DNA of 64,000 bases from Streptomyces sp. NBC_01235. GTDB taxonomy: Bacteria; Actinomycetota; Actinomycetes; Streptomycetales; Streptomycetaceae. The position numbers and the translations under genes are program-made. Position 1 is the first letter of the stretch, and each line of letters starts with the position of its first letter. The DNA is taken from positions 5,208,001 through 5,272,000 of the forward strand of contig NZ_CP108513.1 in the NCBI RefSeq assembly GCF_035989285.1, given 5' to 3'. Positions 9,086 to 16,764 of the stretch are shown piece after piece. Under the pieces are notes generated by a model, which was not told the DNA's origin, made no database searches, and worked only from the letters and a program-made list of their open reading frames with translations.

Positions 9086-9641
9086 CGCTCACACCATCCG
9101 AACCGGCGGACACATGGCCGTGCGCCACGCAAGCCACGCGAGCCGCGTGGGCACCATGACGACGGGGGCCACGATCGTAGCCATTTTCTGCATGGCCAGA
9201 ACAACAGCCAGAGGCAGGGTGACGGAACGTGAATCCCTTACGAGACAGCTTGGTTGACGTACAGTCACCTCAACAAGCGCTTCGGGCATATTCCAGCGCG
9301 AAGGAGTACCCGTGCGGGATACTGTGCGACGCTCGTTGCGGAGAGTCGAACAGGCGGGGGCCAACTGCCCGTCCGCCCAGCGAGTGGCGGCGCGCACCGC
9401 CGGATCCGGCGCCGCCCCAGGGGCACCGCCGGCATGGCTCATGCTCGGAACCACTCGCATCCCACAGAAGGTACCGGAGCGACCCGCCGACTCCGGGCCG
9501 TGACGGGTCACGCATCGGACACAACCAGATATCAACGCTCCGTGATTCCGGTATGCCACAATCCGCGACATCCGTACGGCCGTCCGCTCGACCCCCCGAC
9601 CGTCACCGCAGGCCGACGCCGCCGGATGGCGCCGGACGCCG
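9086..9641. other. Intergenic region with one doubtful small ORF
   Basis: This 556-base gap separates two minus-strand genes. Apart from the small plus-strand frame at 9312-9503, nothing recognisable is present. A TTGACG hexamer at 9254-9259 could be a -35 element, but I see no well-spaced -10. Confidence 0.45.
9312..9503 (+). CDS. Possible small protein, unknown
   Basis: A 63-codon frame starting at GTG 9312 with a strong AAGGAG five bases upstream. The product is basic at the N-terminus (RRSLRRVEQ) and then Ala/Pro-rich, with no recognisable domain. Support comes only from the ribosome-binding site; conservation is untested and it may be spurious. Confidence 0.3.
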   Translation: MRDTVRRSLRRVEQAGANCPSAQRVAARTAGSGAAPGAPPAWLMLGTTRIPQKVPERPADSGP

Positions 9642-10544
9642 TCAACGGCCCGCCCCGGAGAGCAGGTCGTCGGCGAGCATTTCCTCACTCTCCGTGTCCG
9701 CTCCCGCACGTCGGGTGCGCACCCAGGCCCGCTTGAGCAGCAGATGTATGTCCGCCTCCCAGGTGAACCCCATGCCGCCGTGCACCTGGAGGCAGTCGCG
9801 CGCGCCGCGTACGGCGGCCTCGTCGGCGAGGAGCCGGGCGGCCGCGATGTCGGCCGGGTCGGCGGTGACGGCGGCCGCGTAGACCGCCGCGCGGGCCGCC
9901 TCGACCCGCACCAACAGGTCCGCGCACAGATGCTTGATCGCCTGGAAGGCCCCGATCGGCTGCCCGAACTGCTCACGCGCCCGGGCGTGTTGCACGGCCA
10001 GCTCGCACGCGCGTGCGGCCGTCCCGAGTTGCTCGGCGGCCGTGAGGAGGACGGCGACGGGGTCCACGGCGACCGGTGCGCCCAGACCCGCCGGAACCCG
10101 GTGCAACGGCGTCAGGGGGTCCACCGACCGCATCCGCACGGCCCCCTCGAGGTCCTCGGCACCCCCGAGCACGACGTCCGCCTGTGCCAGCCACTCCACC
10201 ACCCCACCGCCGTCGACGGCCGCGACGACCGTCTCCCCGTCGGCCGCGCCCGGCACGCGTCCGGCCGCCAGATGGGTGGCGATCAGTGGCCCGGGCAGCA
10301 GGGCCCGGCCCGCCTCCTCGAACGCCAACACCGCTTCGGGCAGCCCCAGTCCGACCCCACCGTCCGCCTCGGGCAGCCGCAGCGCGAAGAACCCGGCCGT
10401 CCCCAGCTCCCGCCACAGCGCCCGGTCCAGCCGTCCCGGCCGGTCCACCGCGGCCCGCAACGCCGTACGGTCGAAACGGCGCGCCAGCAGCCCGCGCACC
10501 CCGTCCCGCAGCGCCCGTTGATCTTCCGTCAGTTGAAAACGCAT
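9642..10544 (-). CDS. Acyl-CoA dehydrogenase, short subunit type
   Basis: A 300-residue acyl-CoA dehydrogenase homologue, shorter than the usual 380 or so. It retains the N-terminal helical domain (MRFQLTEDQRALRDGVRGLL) and the C-terminal domain (REQFGQPIGAFQAIKHLCADL; LQVHGGMGFTWE), but the middle beta-domain is compressed and the CQGxSEPxAGSD motif is missing. Actinobacterial enzymes of this kind form heterotetramers with an adjacent full-length partner (FadE pairs in steroid catabolism). The partner would be the gene ending at 10625, 80 bases upstream in the same direction. Confidence 0.82.
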   Translation of the reverse strand: MRFQLTEDQRALRDGVRGLLARRFDRTALRAAVDRPGRLDRALWRELGTAGFFALRLPEADGGVGLGLPEAVLAFEEAGRALLPGPLIATHLAAGRVPGAADGETVVAAVDGGGVVEWLAQADVVLGGAEDLEGAVRMRSVDPLTPLHRVPAGLGAPVAVDPVAVLLTAAEQLGTAARACELAVQHARAREQFGQPIGAFQAIKHLCADLLVRVEAARAAVYAAAVTADPADIAAARLLADEAAVRGARDCLQVHGGMGFTWEADIHLLLKRAWVRTRRAGADTESEEMLADDLLSGAGR

Positions 10545-10624
10545 GTCGGAGAGTTCACCGTCCTCAAGCCGGCCCCTTCACGGTCCCACCACCCCCTCGC
10601 CCCTCACCGCCCCTCACCCGCCCC

Positions 10625-11758
10625 TCACCGCCCCTTCGGCAGCCCCAGGATCCGCTCGGCCACGATGTTGCGCTGGATCTGCGAGGTGCCGGCCGCGATG
10701 GTGTACGAGAGCGAGGAGAGCCGGTCGGTGACCCAGGGGTGGTCGAGGTCCAGGGAGACGTCGCCCAGGACGTCGGCGGCGGCGTCGTACAGCTCCTGGC
10801 GCGCCTGTGAGTACCTCAGTTTGAAAACCGAACCCCCCACGCCGGGCAGGCCTCCCGTGGCCTCAGCCTCGCTCACGTTCCACTGCGTCAGCCGCCACAG
10901 CGCCCGGAACTCGGCGTTGAGGCGGCCCAGCCGCCGCCGTAGGGCGGGATCGTCCCAGCGGCCGTTGGTCCGTGCCTCACGGGCGAGTTCGCCCAGCACG
11001 CGGCGGCAGGCGACGACCTCGCCCACGAAGGCGGTGCCGCGTTCGAAGGACAGCGTCACCATCGTCACGCGCCAGCCGTCGTTCTCCTCGCCCACCCGGT
11101 TGGCCACCGGCACCCGCACCTCGTCGAGGAACACCTCGGCGAACTCGGCGGACCCGGCGAGGGTGCGCAGCGGCCGTACGGTGATGCCCGGGGCGCCCAT
11201 GGGCATGGCGAGCCAGGTGATGCCCCTGTGTTTCGGGGCGCCCGGGTCCGTGCGGACCAACAGCTCGCACCAGTCGGCGACTTCCGCGTGCGAGGTCCAG
11301 ATCTTGGAGCCGCTCACCACATAGTCGTCGCCGTCGCGCCACGCGCGCGTGCGCAGCGCCGCGAGGTCGGACCCGGCGTCGGGCTCGCTGAAGCCCTGGC
11401 ACCAGACCTCGTCGCCGCGCAGGATCGGGGGCAGCCAGCGGGCCCGCTGCTCGGCCGTCCCCTCGGCGGCGACGGTCGGCCCGGCGTGCAGCAGTCCGAC
11501 GAAACCCGCCCCCACATAGGGCGCGCCCGCCTTCTCCGTCTCCTCCAGGAAGATCAGGCGGACGCTCGGCGAGGCCTGCCAGTGCACGTCGGCGTACCCG
11601 GCGTCGTACAGCGTCCGCTGCCAGCCGAGGTCGTAGGCGCGGCGGCCGGGCCAGTCGTCCGGGGACGGCTTCGGCGGGAGCGTCGGCAGTACCTTGCCGA
11701 GCCAGTCCCGCAGCCTGGCCCGGAACTCCGCGTCCTCGGGGCTGTCCGAGAGGTCCAT
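10625..11758 (-). CDS. Acyl-CoA dehydrogenase, full-length
   Basis: A 377-residue acyl-CoA dehydrogenase with the FAD/substrate motif CQGFSEPDAGSDLAAL (about residues 120-135), IWTSHAEVADWCELL and the C-terminal AAGTSQIQRNIVAERILGLP. I chose ATG 11758 (DLSDSPEDAEFRARL is a typical family start); GTG 11779 is an alternative. It lies in line with the short acyl-CoA dehydrogenase downstream and an amidohydrolase upstream (38-base gap), so the three probably form one operon. With the short paralogue it may make a heteromeric enzyme for a bulky or cyclic acyl-CoA (inference). Confidence 0.88.
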   Translation of the reverse strand: MDLSDSPEDAEFRARLRDWLGKVLPTLPPKPSPDDWPGRRAYDLGWQRTLYDAGYADVHWQASPSVRLIFLEETEKAGAPYVGAGFVGLLHAGPTVAAEGTAEQRARWLPPILRGDEVWCQGFSEPDAGSDLAALRTRAWRDGDDYVVSGSKIWTSHAEVADWCELLVRTDPGAPKHRGITWLAMPMGAPGITVRPLRTLAGSAEFAEVFLDEVRVPVANRVGEENDGWRVTMVTLSFERGTAFVGEVVACRRVLGELAREARTNGRWDDPALRRRLGRLNAEFRALWRLTQWNVSEAEATGGLPGVGGSVFKLRYSQARQELYDAAADVLGDVSLDLDHPWVTDRLSSLSYTIAAGTSQIQRNIVAERILGLPKGR

Positions 11759-11795
11759 CAGAACTCCCACGACTGCCACGGCTTCCAGGGAGACG

Positions 11796-12998
11796 TCACT
11801 TGTCGAAGTCCAGGTCCAGCATGCGGATCGCGTTGCCCCGCATCAGCTTGTAGACCGTCTCGTCGTCGAGGCCCTTGACGTGGTCGAGGGCGACCTCCTT
11901 GGTGTGCGGGAAGGTCGAGTCGACGTGCGGGTAGTCGGTCTCGAAGGTCGCGTTGTCGCGCCCCACGACGTCCAGCGAGGCCACTCCGTGCTTGTCGCGG
12001 AAGAAGCAGCAGAAGATCTGCCGGTAGTAGTACGTGGACGGCGGCTCGGGGATGAGATCCCGGACCCCGCCCCACGCGCGGTGCTCCTCCCAGACGTCGT
12101 CGGCGCGCTCCAGGGCGTACGGGATCCAGCCCATCTGGCCCTCGGAGTAGGCGAGTTTGAGGCGCGGGAACCGGACCAGGACCCCGCTGAAGAGGTAGTC
12201 CATCATCGAGGCCATGGCGTTGTTGAAGGACAGGGACGCCTGGACGGCCGGGGGCGCGTCCGGGGAGGCGGCCGGCATCTGCGACGACGAGCCGATGTGC
12301 ATGTTGACGACCGTCCCCGTCTCCTCGCACACCGCGAAGAACGGGTCCCAGTACCCGGAGTGGATGGACGGCAGCCCCAGGTGACTGGGGATCTCGGAGA
12401 ACGTCACCGCGCGCACCCCGCGGGCCGCGTTGCGCCGGATCTCCGCGACCGCCAGCTCGACGTCCCACAGCGGGATCAGGCACAGCGGGATCAGCCGGCC
12501 GCCGCTGCCCCCGCACCACTCCTCGACCATCCAGTCGTTGTAGGCGCGCACGCACGCCAGCGCGACCTCCTTGTCGTGCGCCTCGGCGAAGGTCTGCCCG
12601 CAGAAGCGCGGGAAGGAGGGGAAGCAGAGGGAGGCCTCGACGTGGTTGAGGTCCATGTCGGCCAGGCGCGCCTTCGGGTCCCAGCAGCCGCGCCGCATCT
12701 CCTCGCGGGTGATCCCCTCCAGCGTCATCTCGTCCCGGTCGAAGCCGACGGCGGCGATGTTGCGCTTGTACGGGAACTTCAGGTCCTCGTAGATCCACCA
12801 GTCGGTGGGCTGGCCGTCCGGGTCCATGGTGATCTGGTACTTCCCGGCGACGTAGGCGAGCTCGCCGATCCCGGCGGTGAGGGGCTGCGGGCCCCGGTCC
12901 CGGTACCTGCGCGGCAGCCAGGTCGCGAAGAGGTGCGCGGGCTCGATCACGTGGTCGTCGACGCTGATGATGCGGGGCAGGTCGGTCGTGTCCGTCAT
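11796..12998 (-). CDS. Amidohydrolase family protein (ACMSD-like)
   Basis: A 400-residue TIM-barrel metal-dependent hydrolase of the amidohydrolase-2 family, related to 2-amino-3-carboxymuconate-semialdehyde decarboxylase. The start of the barrel carries VDDHVIEP (about residue 15). The metal-binding region NMHIGSSS (about 232-239) and the C-terminal FETDYPHVDSTFPHT (about 350-364) are visible. Start ATG 12998 has GGAGGGG upstream. Two overlapping palindromes of the island's operator type lie 30-54 bases upstream. It likely hydrolyses or decarboxylates a ring intermediate (inference). Confidence 0.85.
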   Translation of the reverse strand: MTDTTDLPRIISVDDHVIEPAHLFATWLPRRYRDRGPQPLTAGIGELAYVAGKYQITMDPDGQPTDWWIYEDLKFPYKRNIAAVGFDRDEMTLEGITREEMRRGCWDPKARLADMDLNHVEASLCFPSFPRFCGQTFAEAHDKEVALACVRAYNDWMVEEWCGGSGGRLIPLCLIPLWDVELAVAEIRRNAARGVRAVTFSEIPSHLGLPSIHSGYWDPFFAVCEETGTVVNMHIGSSSQMPAASPDAPPAVQASLSFNNAMASMMDYLFSGVLVRFPRLKLAYSEGQMGWIPYALERADDVWEEHRAWGGVRDLIPEPPSTYYYRQIFCCFFRDKHGVASLDVVGRDNATFETDYPHVDSTFPHTKEVALDHVKGLDDETVYKLMRGNAIRMLDLDFDK

Positions 12999-13027
12999 GG
13001 GTCCCCTCCGCCGGAGTCCTTACCTGA

Positions 13028-13052
13028 GGATCGTTAGCTGACGATCCGTCAG
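13028..13052. promoter_or_regulatory. Overlapping palindromic operators, amidohydrolase promoter
   Basis: GGATCGTTAGCTGACGATCC (13028-13047, imperfect at the centre) overlaps CTGACGATCCGTCAG (13038-13052, perfect 6-bp arms). The second has the same core as the sites at 7096 and 13127. Likely repressor binding for the minus-strand operon starting at 12998. Confidence 0.55.
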
Positions 13053-13126
13053 ATTGCGCGCTACAGGAAGGCTAGCCCCGCACCCCTGGACCGACAAGGC
13101 GACCAGCCCTACGCTCTGCCCACGAT

Positions 13127-13141
13127 CTGACTACCCGTCAG
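13127..13141. promoter_or_regulatory. Palindromic operator, CoA-ligase promoter
   Basis: CTGACTACCCGTCAG has perfect 5-bp arms in the 15-bp layout seen at 7097 and 13038. It lies 19 bases before the GTG at 13161, where a bound repressor would block transcription. Confidence 0.55.
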
Positions 13142-13160
13142 CTACCGGCAGGGGGCCGCC

Positions 13161-14714
13161 GTGACCGCCGAGAACGCCGTGACCGACACCGCCCGCGCAC
13201 TGAGCGCGTCCCGCACCCTCTGGGACCTCCTCGCCCGCCGGGCCGACCTCACCCCCGACCGCCGGGTCCTCCTCCAGGACGAGCGCGCGCTGACCTTCGG
13301 CGAGCTGCGCGCGAGCGCCGAGCGCGTCGCGGCCGGGCTGCACGACCTGGGCGTGCGCCCCGGCACGGTCGTCGCCTGGCAGCTGCCGACCCGACTCGAA
13401 ACGGCCGTCCTGTCCTTCGCCCTGGCCCGCCTGGGGGCCGTGCAGTCACCCGTCATCCCCTTCTACCGCGACCGCGAGGTCGGCTTCGCGCTGCGCGAGT
13501 CGAAGGCGGAGTTCTTCGCGGTGCCGGGCGTGTGGCGGGGCTTCGACCACACCGAGATGGCACGACGGCTGGGCGCGAAGGGCGTCTTCGAGGCGTACGA
13601 CGATCTGCCCGAAGGGGATCCGGCGGTCCTGCCCGCCCCGCCCGCCGAGGGCACGTCGGTGCGCTGGATCTACTGGACCTCGGGCACCACCTCCGACCCC
13701 AAGGGCGTGCTGCACACCGACCGTTCACTGATCGCGGGCGGGTCGTGCCTCGCGCACGCGCTGCGCCTGTCGGCGGACGACGTCGGCTCGATGGCGTTCC
13801 CGTACGCCCACATCGCCGGCCCCGACTACACCGTCATGCTCCTGCTGTACGGCTTCCCGGCGGTGATGTTCGAGCACTTCGCACTGCCGGACGCGCTGGA
13901 GGGGTACCGGCGGCACGGGGTGACGGTCGCCGGCGGGTCGACGGCGTTCTACTCGATGTTCCTCGCCGAGCAGCGGAAGCAGCCGGGAGTTCCGGTGATT
14001 CCCACCCTGCGGCTGCTCGCGGGCGGCGGCGCGCCCAAGCCGCCGGAGGTGTACCACGCCGTCGTGCGCGAGATGGGCGTGCGGCTCACGCACGGGTACG
14101 GGATGACCGAGGTGCCGATGATCACCATGGGCGCGCCGGACGACACCGCGGAGAACCTCGCGACGACGGAGGGACGGCCGCCCGAGGGCATGGAGATACG
14201 CATCGCGGAGGGCGGGGAGGTGCGGTTGCGCGGGGAGGCCGTGTGCCAGGGGTATCTGGACCCCGCCCAGACCGCCGAGGCCTTCGACGCGGAGGGGTTC
14301 CTGCGCACCGGCGACCTGGGGCACGTGACCGACAGCGGGCACCTCGTCCTCACCGGACGGCTGAAGGACGTCATCATCCGCAAGGGTGAGAACGTGTCGG
14401 CCAAGGAGATCGAGGACCTGCTCGCCGCCCATCCGGCCGTCGGCGACGTGGCGGTGATCGGCCTGCCGGACGCGGAGCGCGGGGAACTGGTGTGCGCGGT
14501 GGTGGAGCGGGCGCCGGGGGCCGGGGAGCCGTCGGTCGACAAGCCGCAGGTCGCGGAGCCGTTGACCCTGGAGGCGGTGACCTCCTATCTGCGCGCGGCC
14601 GGACTGTCCGTGCACAAGCTGCCGGAACGGCTGGAGGTGGTGGACGCCCTTCCGCGCAACGAGACGCTCAGGAAGGTGCTGAAGTACAAGCTGCGCGAGC
14701 GCTACTCCCGGTGA
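13161..14714 (+). CDS. AMP-binding acyl-CoA ligase
   Basis: A 517-residue ANL-superfamily enzyme that activates a carboxylic acid to its CoA thioester through an acyl-AMP. Motifs: the phosphate-binding loop YWTSGTTSDPKGVLHT (about residues 170-185), LTHGYGMTEVP (about 310), RTGDLGH (about 394), and the catalytic lysine region PRNETLRKVLKYKL at the C-terminus. It resembles cyclohexanecarboxylate/steroid-side-chain-type ligases more than housekeeping acetyl-CoA synthetase. It starts at GTG 13161, after GGGGG. It diverges from the amidohydrolase operon and shares its operator type, so it likely supplies the pathway's first CoA ester (inference). Confidence 0.87.
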   Translation: MTAENAVTDTARALSASRTLWDLLARRADLTPDRRVLLQDERALTFGELRASAERVAAGLHDLGVRPGTVVAWQLPTRLETAVLSFALARLGAVQSPVIPFYRDREVGFALRESKAEFFAVPGVWRGFDHTEMARRLGAKGVFEAYDDLPEGDPAVLPAPPAEGTSVRWIYWTSGTTSDPKGVLHTDRSLIAGGSCLAHALRLSADDVGSMAFPYAHIAGPDYTVMLLLYGFPAVMFEHFALPDALEGYRRHGVTVAGGSTAFYSMFLAEQRKQPGVPVIPTLRLLAGGGAPKPPEVYHAVVREMGVRLTHGYGMTEVPMITMGAPDDTAENLATTEGRPPEGMEIRIAEGGEVRLRGEAVCQGYLDPAQTAEAFDAEGFLRTGDLGHVTDSGHLVLTGRLKDVIIRKGENVSAKEIEDLLAAHPAVGDVAVIGLPDAERGELVCAVVERAPGAGEPSVDKPQVAEPLTLEAVTSYLRAAGLSVHKLPERLEVVDALPRNETLRKVLKYKLRERYSR

Positions 14715-14744
14715 GCGATACCCGGTGAGCGCTGTCGGTGACTA

Positions 14745-15257
14745 CTACTCGGGGACCGTGAAGTAGCGGGCGAACGCCGGGACGATCTCCGCCTCGCCGA
14801 CCTTGCCGTCCGCGTCGGCGTCGAGGTCCGCGGCGGCCGACCGGGCGACCTCGTCGGGGGCTCCGAGAGCCCTGAGGACCCGTACGGTGTCCGCGACCGT
14901 GGCCCGGCCGTCGCCGTCGCCGTCCGCGATGTCCAGGGCCGCGTGCAGGAAGGGGCGGGCGATCTCGGCGAACCGCTCCGGGTTGTCGCGCAGGCGCTTG
15001 ACCGCGCCGTTCACGAACTCCTCCCGGGTGATGCGCTGGTCGCCGTCCCGGTCGGCGATGCCGGCCATGCCCTGCCAGAACGCCTCGGCGCCCGCGTACA
15101 GGGCCTGCCCCTTGTCGGAGCGGGCAGCGGTGCCGAACTCGGCGAGCAGCGCCTTGGCCGCCGCGCCGAAGTCCGCGCGGTCGATGAAGCCGTTGCCGTC
15201 CTGGTCGAAGGTGGCGAACCGGGCGGCGATCCTGCGCTCGTACTCACTGCTGACCAT
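14745..15257 (-). CDS. EF-hand calcium-binding protein
   Basis: A 170-residue cytoplasmic protein with four EF-hand loops: DQDGNGFIDRAD (about residues 19-30), DRDGDQRITREE (about 70-81), DGDGDGRATVAD (about 113-124) and DADADGKVGEAE (about 147-158). It has no signal peptide. Size and arrangement match the calerythrin/CabC family of actinobacterial calcium buffers or sensors, some of which affect aerial-mycelium development. It converges with the CoA-ligase gene across only 30 bases. I see nothing that ties it to the catabolic genes. Confidence 0.88.
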   Translation of the reverse strand: MVSSEYERRIAARFATFDQDGNGFIDRADFGAAAKALLAEFGTAARSDKGQALYAGAEAFWQGMAGIADRDGDQRITREEFVNGAVKRLRDNPERFAEIARPFLHAALDIADGDGDGRATVADTVRVLRALGAPDEVARSAAADLDADADGKVGEAEIVPAFARYFTVPE

Positions 15258-15449
15258 GTCTTCTCGGGCCGCCTTACGTCATCACGTGGGGATGCTTCCG
15301 GCAGGAGCGTACGACGCCGGCGACGCCCCGACAGCAGGAAGGTGACGCCTGTACCAAGACCGGGGGAATTTCGGGACGCCGGTGTGGCAGAACGGACGCT
15401 CGCGGGCCTGCGCCGAGAGCCGTGCCGCCTACGCCTGGACCGGTGCCAC

Positions 15450-15824
15450 CTACGCCGAGAGCGGCTCCGTCCCATCGTCCACGGCGTCGGCGAGTTCTCC
15501 GTAGACGTCGAAGAGGCGACGGACGCCCAGTGCGCCCAGCACCCGGTTGACGTGGGAGCCCTCGGCCGCACCCCGCGCGGGAAGGATCAGGCGCAGCCGT
15601 CCCCGGCAGGAGCGGATGAGACGGCGGGCGGCGATGAGGACGCCGACACCGCTGGAGTCGCAGAAGTACACCTCGGAGAGGTCCAGGACGAGACTGTGGC
15701 GGCCCTCGGCCACCTCGTCGTGCACCCGCTGACGCAGCACCGGCGACGTCACCAGGTCCAGCTCGCCCGACACGTGGAGCACGGCCCATCCGCCCTGCTC
15801 GCCGCCGGTCACTTTGAAGGCCAC
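15450..15824 (-). CDS. STAS-domain anti-anti-sigma factor
   Basis: A 124-residue STAS protein of the SpoIIAA/RsbV type. The core is LHVSGELDLVTSPVLRQRV, followed by LVLDLSEVYFCDSSGVGVLI with the conserved phosphorylatable serine in DSSG. Unphosphorylated forms release a sigma factor by binding an ATPase anti-sigma protein. Three successive in-frame GTGs occur at 15830, 15827 and 15824; GAAGGG gives the best spacing (seven bases) to GTG 15824. It is divergent from the sigma-factor gene at 16174. The partner kinase could be one of the two ATP-binding proteins in this window (inference). Confidence 0.85.
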   Translation of the reverse strand: MAFKVTGGEQGGWAVLHVSGELDLVTSPVLRQRVHDEVAEGRHSLVLDLSEVYFCDSSGVGVLIAARRLIRSCRGRLRLILPARGAAEGSHVNRVLGALGVRRLFDVYGELADAVDDGTEPLSA

Positions 15825-16173
15825 CACCACGCCCTTCGCTCGCTGTAGCTCGCTGTAAACGGAAGCTGTCCCTTCGCTTCCTTGCAGCGCGGCTGCCCAG
15901 CGGCCGTGCCCCGAAACACCGAAGGAAAAACAGAAGCCAAAGGAAAGAGGCTTGTTTCCGTCATATCCAGTCCGGTTCGATCCATATCTGTCGGGTAGGC
16001 GCGGCCCATACCAGGCATCGATGGGCAGGGGGCGCACATTGAAACAATGGGGCGTGCGTTGTCGGACGCGCCGACTACATTCGAGGTGACGGTGGACGCA
16101 GGCTGGACCCGGGCACGGCCGAAGACACGGTCACGGCCGAAGGCACAGGCACGGGCATGGGCGAGGGGGCCAC
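15825..16173. other. Divergent promoter region, STAS / sigma factor
   Basis: A 349-base region. It contains a 10-bp direct repeat (TCGCTGTAGC/TCGCTGTAAA) just upstream of the STAS start, an A-rich purine tract near 15925-15950, and quasi-repeats of GGCACGG-type sequence before the sigma-factor gene. I found no convincing sigma-B-type promoter pair. Confidence 0.4.
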
Positions 16174-16764
16174 ATGGCGAAGAAGGACGCACCGCCCCGC
16201 TGGGACCGCAAGATGCAGCAGCGACTCGCACGCGGTGAGGCGGCCGCCCTCGGCGAGCTCTACGACCGTTTCGCTTCGCTCGTGCACGGTCTCGCCCATC
16301 GCGTGCTCGGAGACGAACGCGCGGCCGACGGCATCACCCGCGAGGTCTTCGCCCACGTCTGGGAACACCCCGACGCCTACGACCCGAAGCAGGGCCCGCT
16401 GCGCACCTGGGTCGCGGCGCTGGCCCACCGCCTCGCCGTGCAGCGACTGCGCGCCACCGAGACCGCCGCGCTGGCCGAGGCCGGACACGGCTCCGCCGAG
16501 GCGACCGAGGAACTGGAGCGCAGGGTGCGGCACGCCTCCGTCGCCGCCCGCGCCGACTACATAGTCCAGGCCATGCCCGCCCCGCTGCGCGCCGCCCTGG
16601 AGCTGGCCTACTTCCAGCGCCGCGACTACCGCCAGACCGCGGCCGACCTCGGCGTCACCGAGGACGAGGCCCGCCGCCGGCTCCGCCTCGGCCTCCAGCT
16701 CCTCTCCACGGCCCACGACGCCGCATCCCCCGGGACACCCCCCGGATACGGGGGTGCGGCGTGA
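16174..16764 (+). CDS. ECF-like RNA polymerase sigma factor
   Basis: A 196-residue sigma-70 family protein with region 2 at about residues 20-85 (ALGELYDRFASLVHGLAHRV ... REVFAHVWEHPDAYDP) and region 4 at about 125-180 (LRAALELAYFQRRDYRQTAADLG, a helix-turn-helix). It directs RNA polymerase to a specific promoter set. Start ATG 16174 has GAGGGGG five bases upstream. It overlaps the next gene by GTGA (4 bp), which encodes a zinc-finger protein likely to be its anti-sigma factor. Region 2 lacks part of the classic signature, so specificity is unclear. Confidence 0.85.
   Translation: MAKKDAPPRWDRKMQQRLARGEAAALGELYDRFASLVHGLAHRVLGDERAADGITREVFAHVWEHPDAYDPKQGPLRTWVAALAHRLAVQRLRATETAALAEAGHGSAEATEELERRVRHASVAARADYIVQAMPAPLRAALELAYFQRRDYRQTAADLGVTEDEARRRLRLGLQLLSTAHDAASPGTPPGYGGAA

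Noticed and set aside
9089..9976. 295-codon minus-strand frame
   Set aside because: It overlaps the acyl-CoA dehydrogenase in another frame, with low-complexity Arg/Ser/Pro content and no start context.
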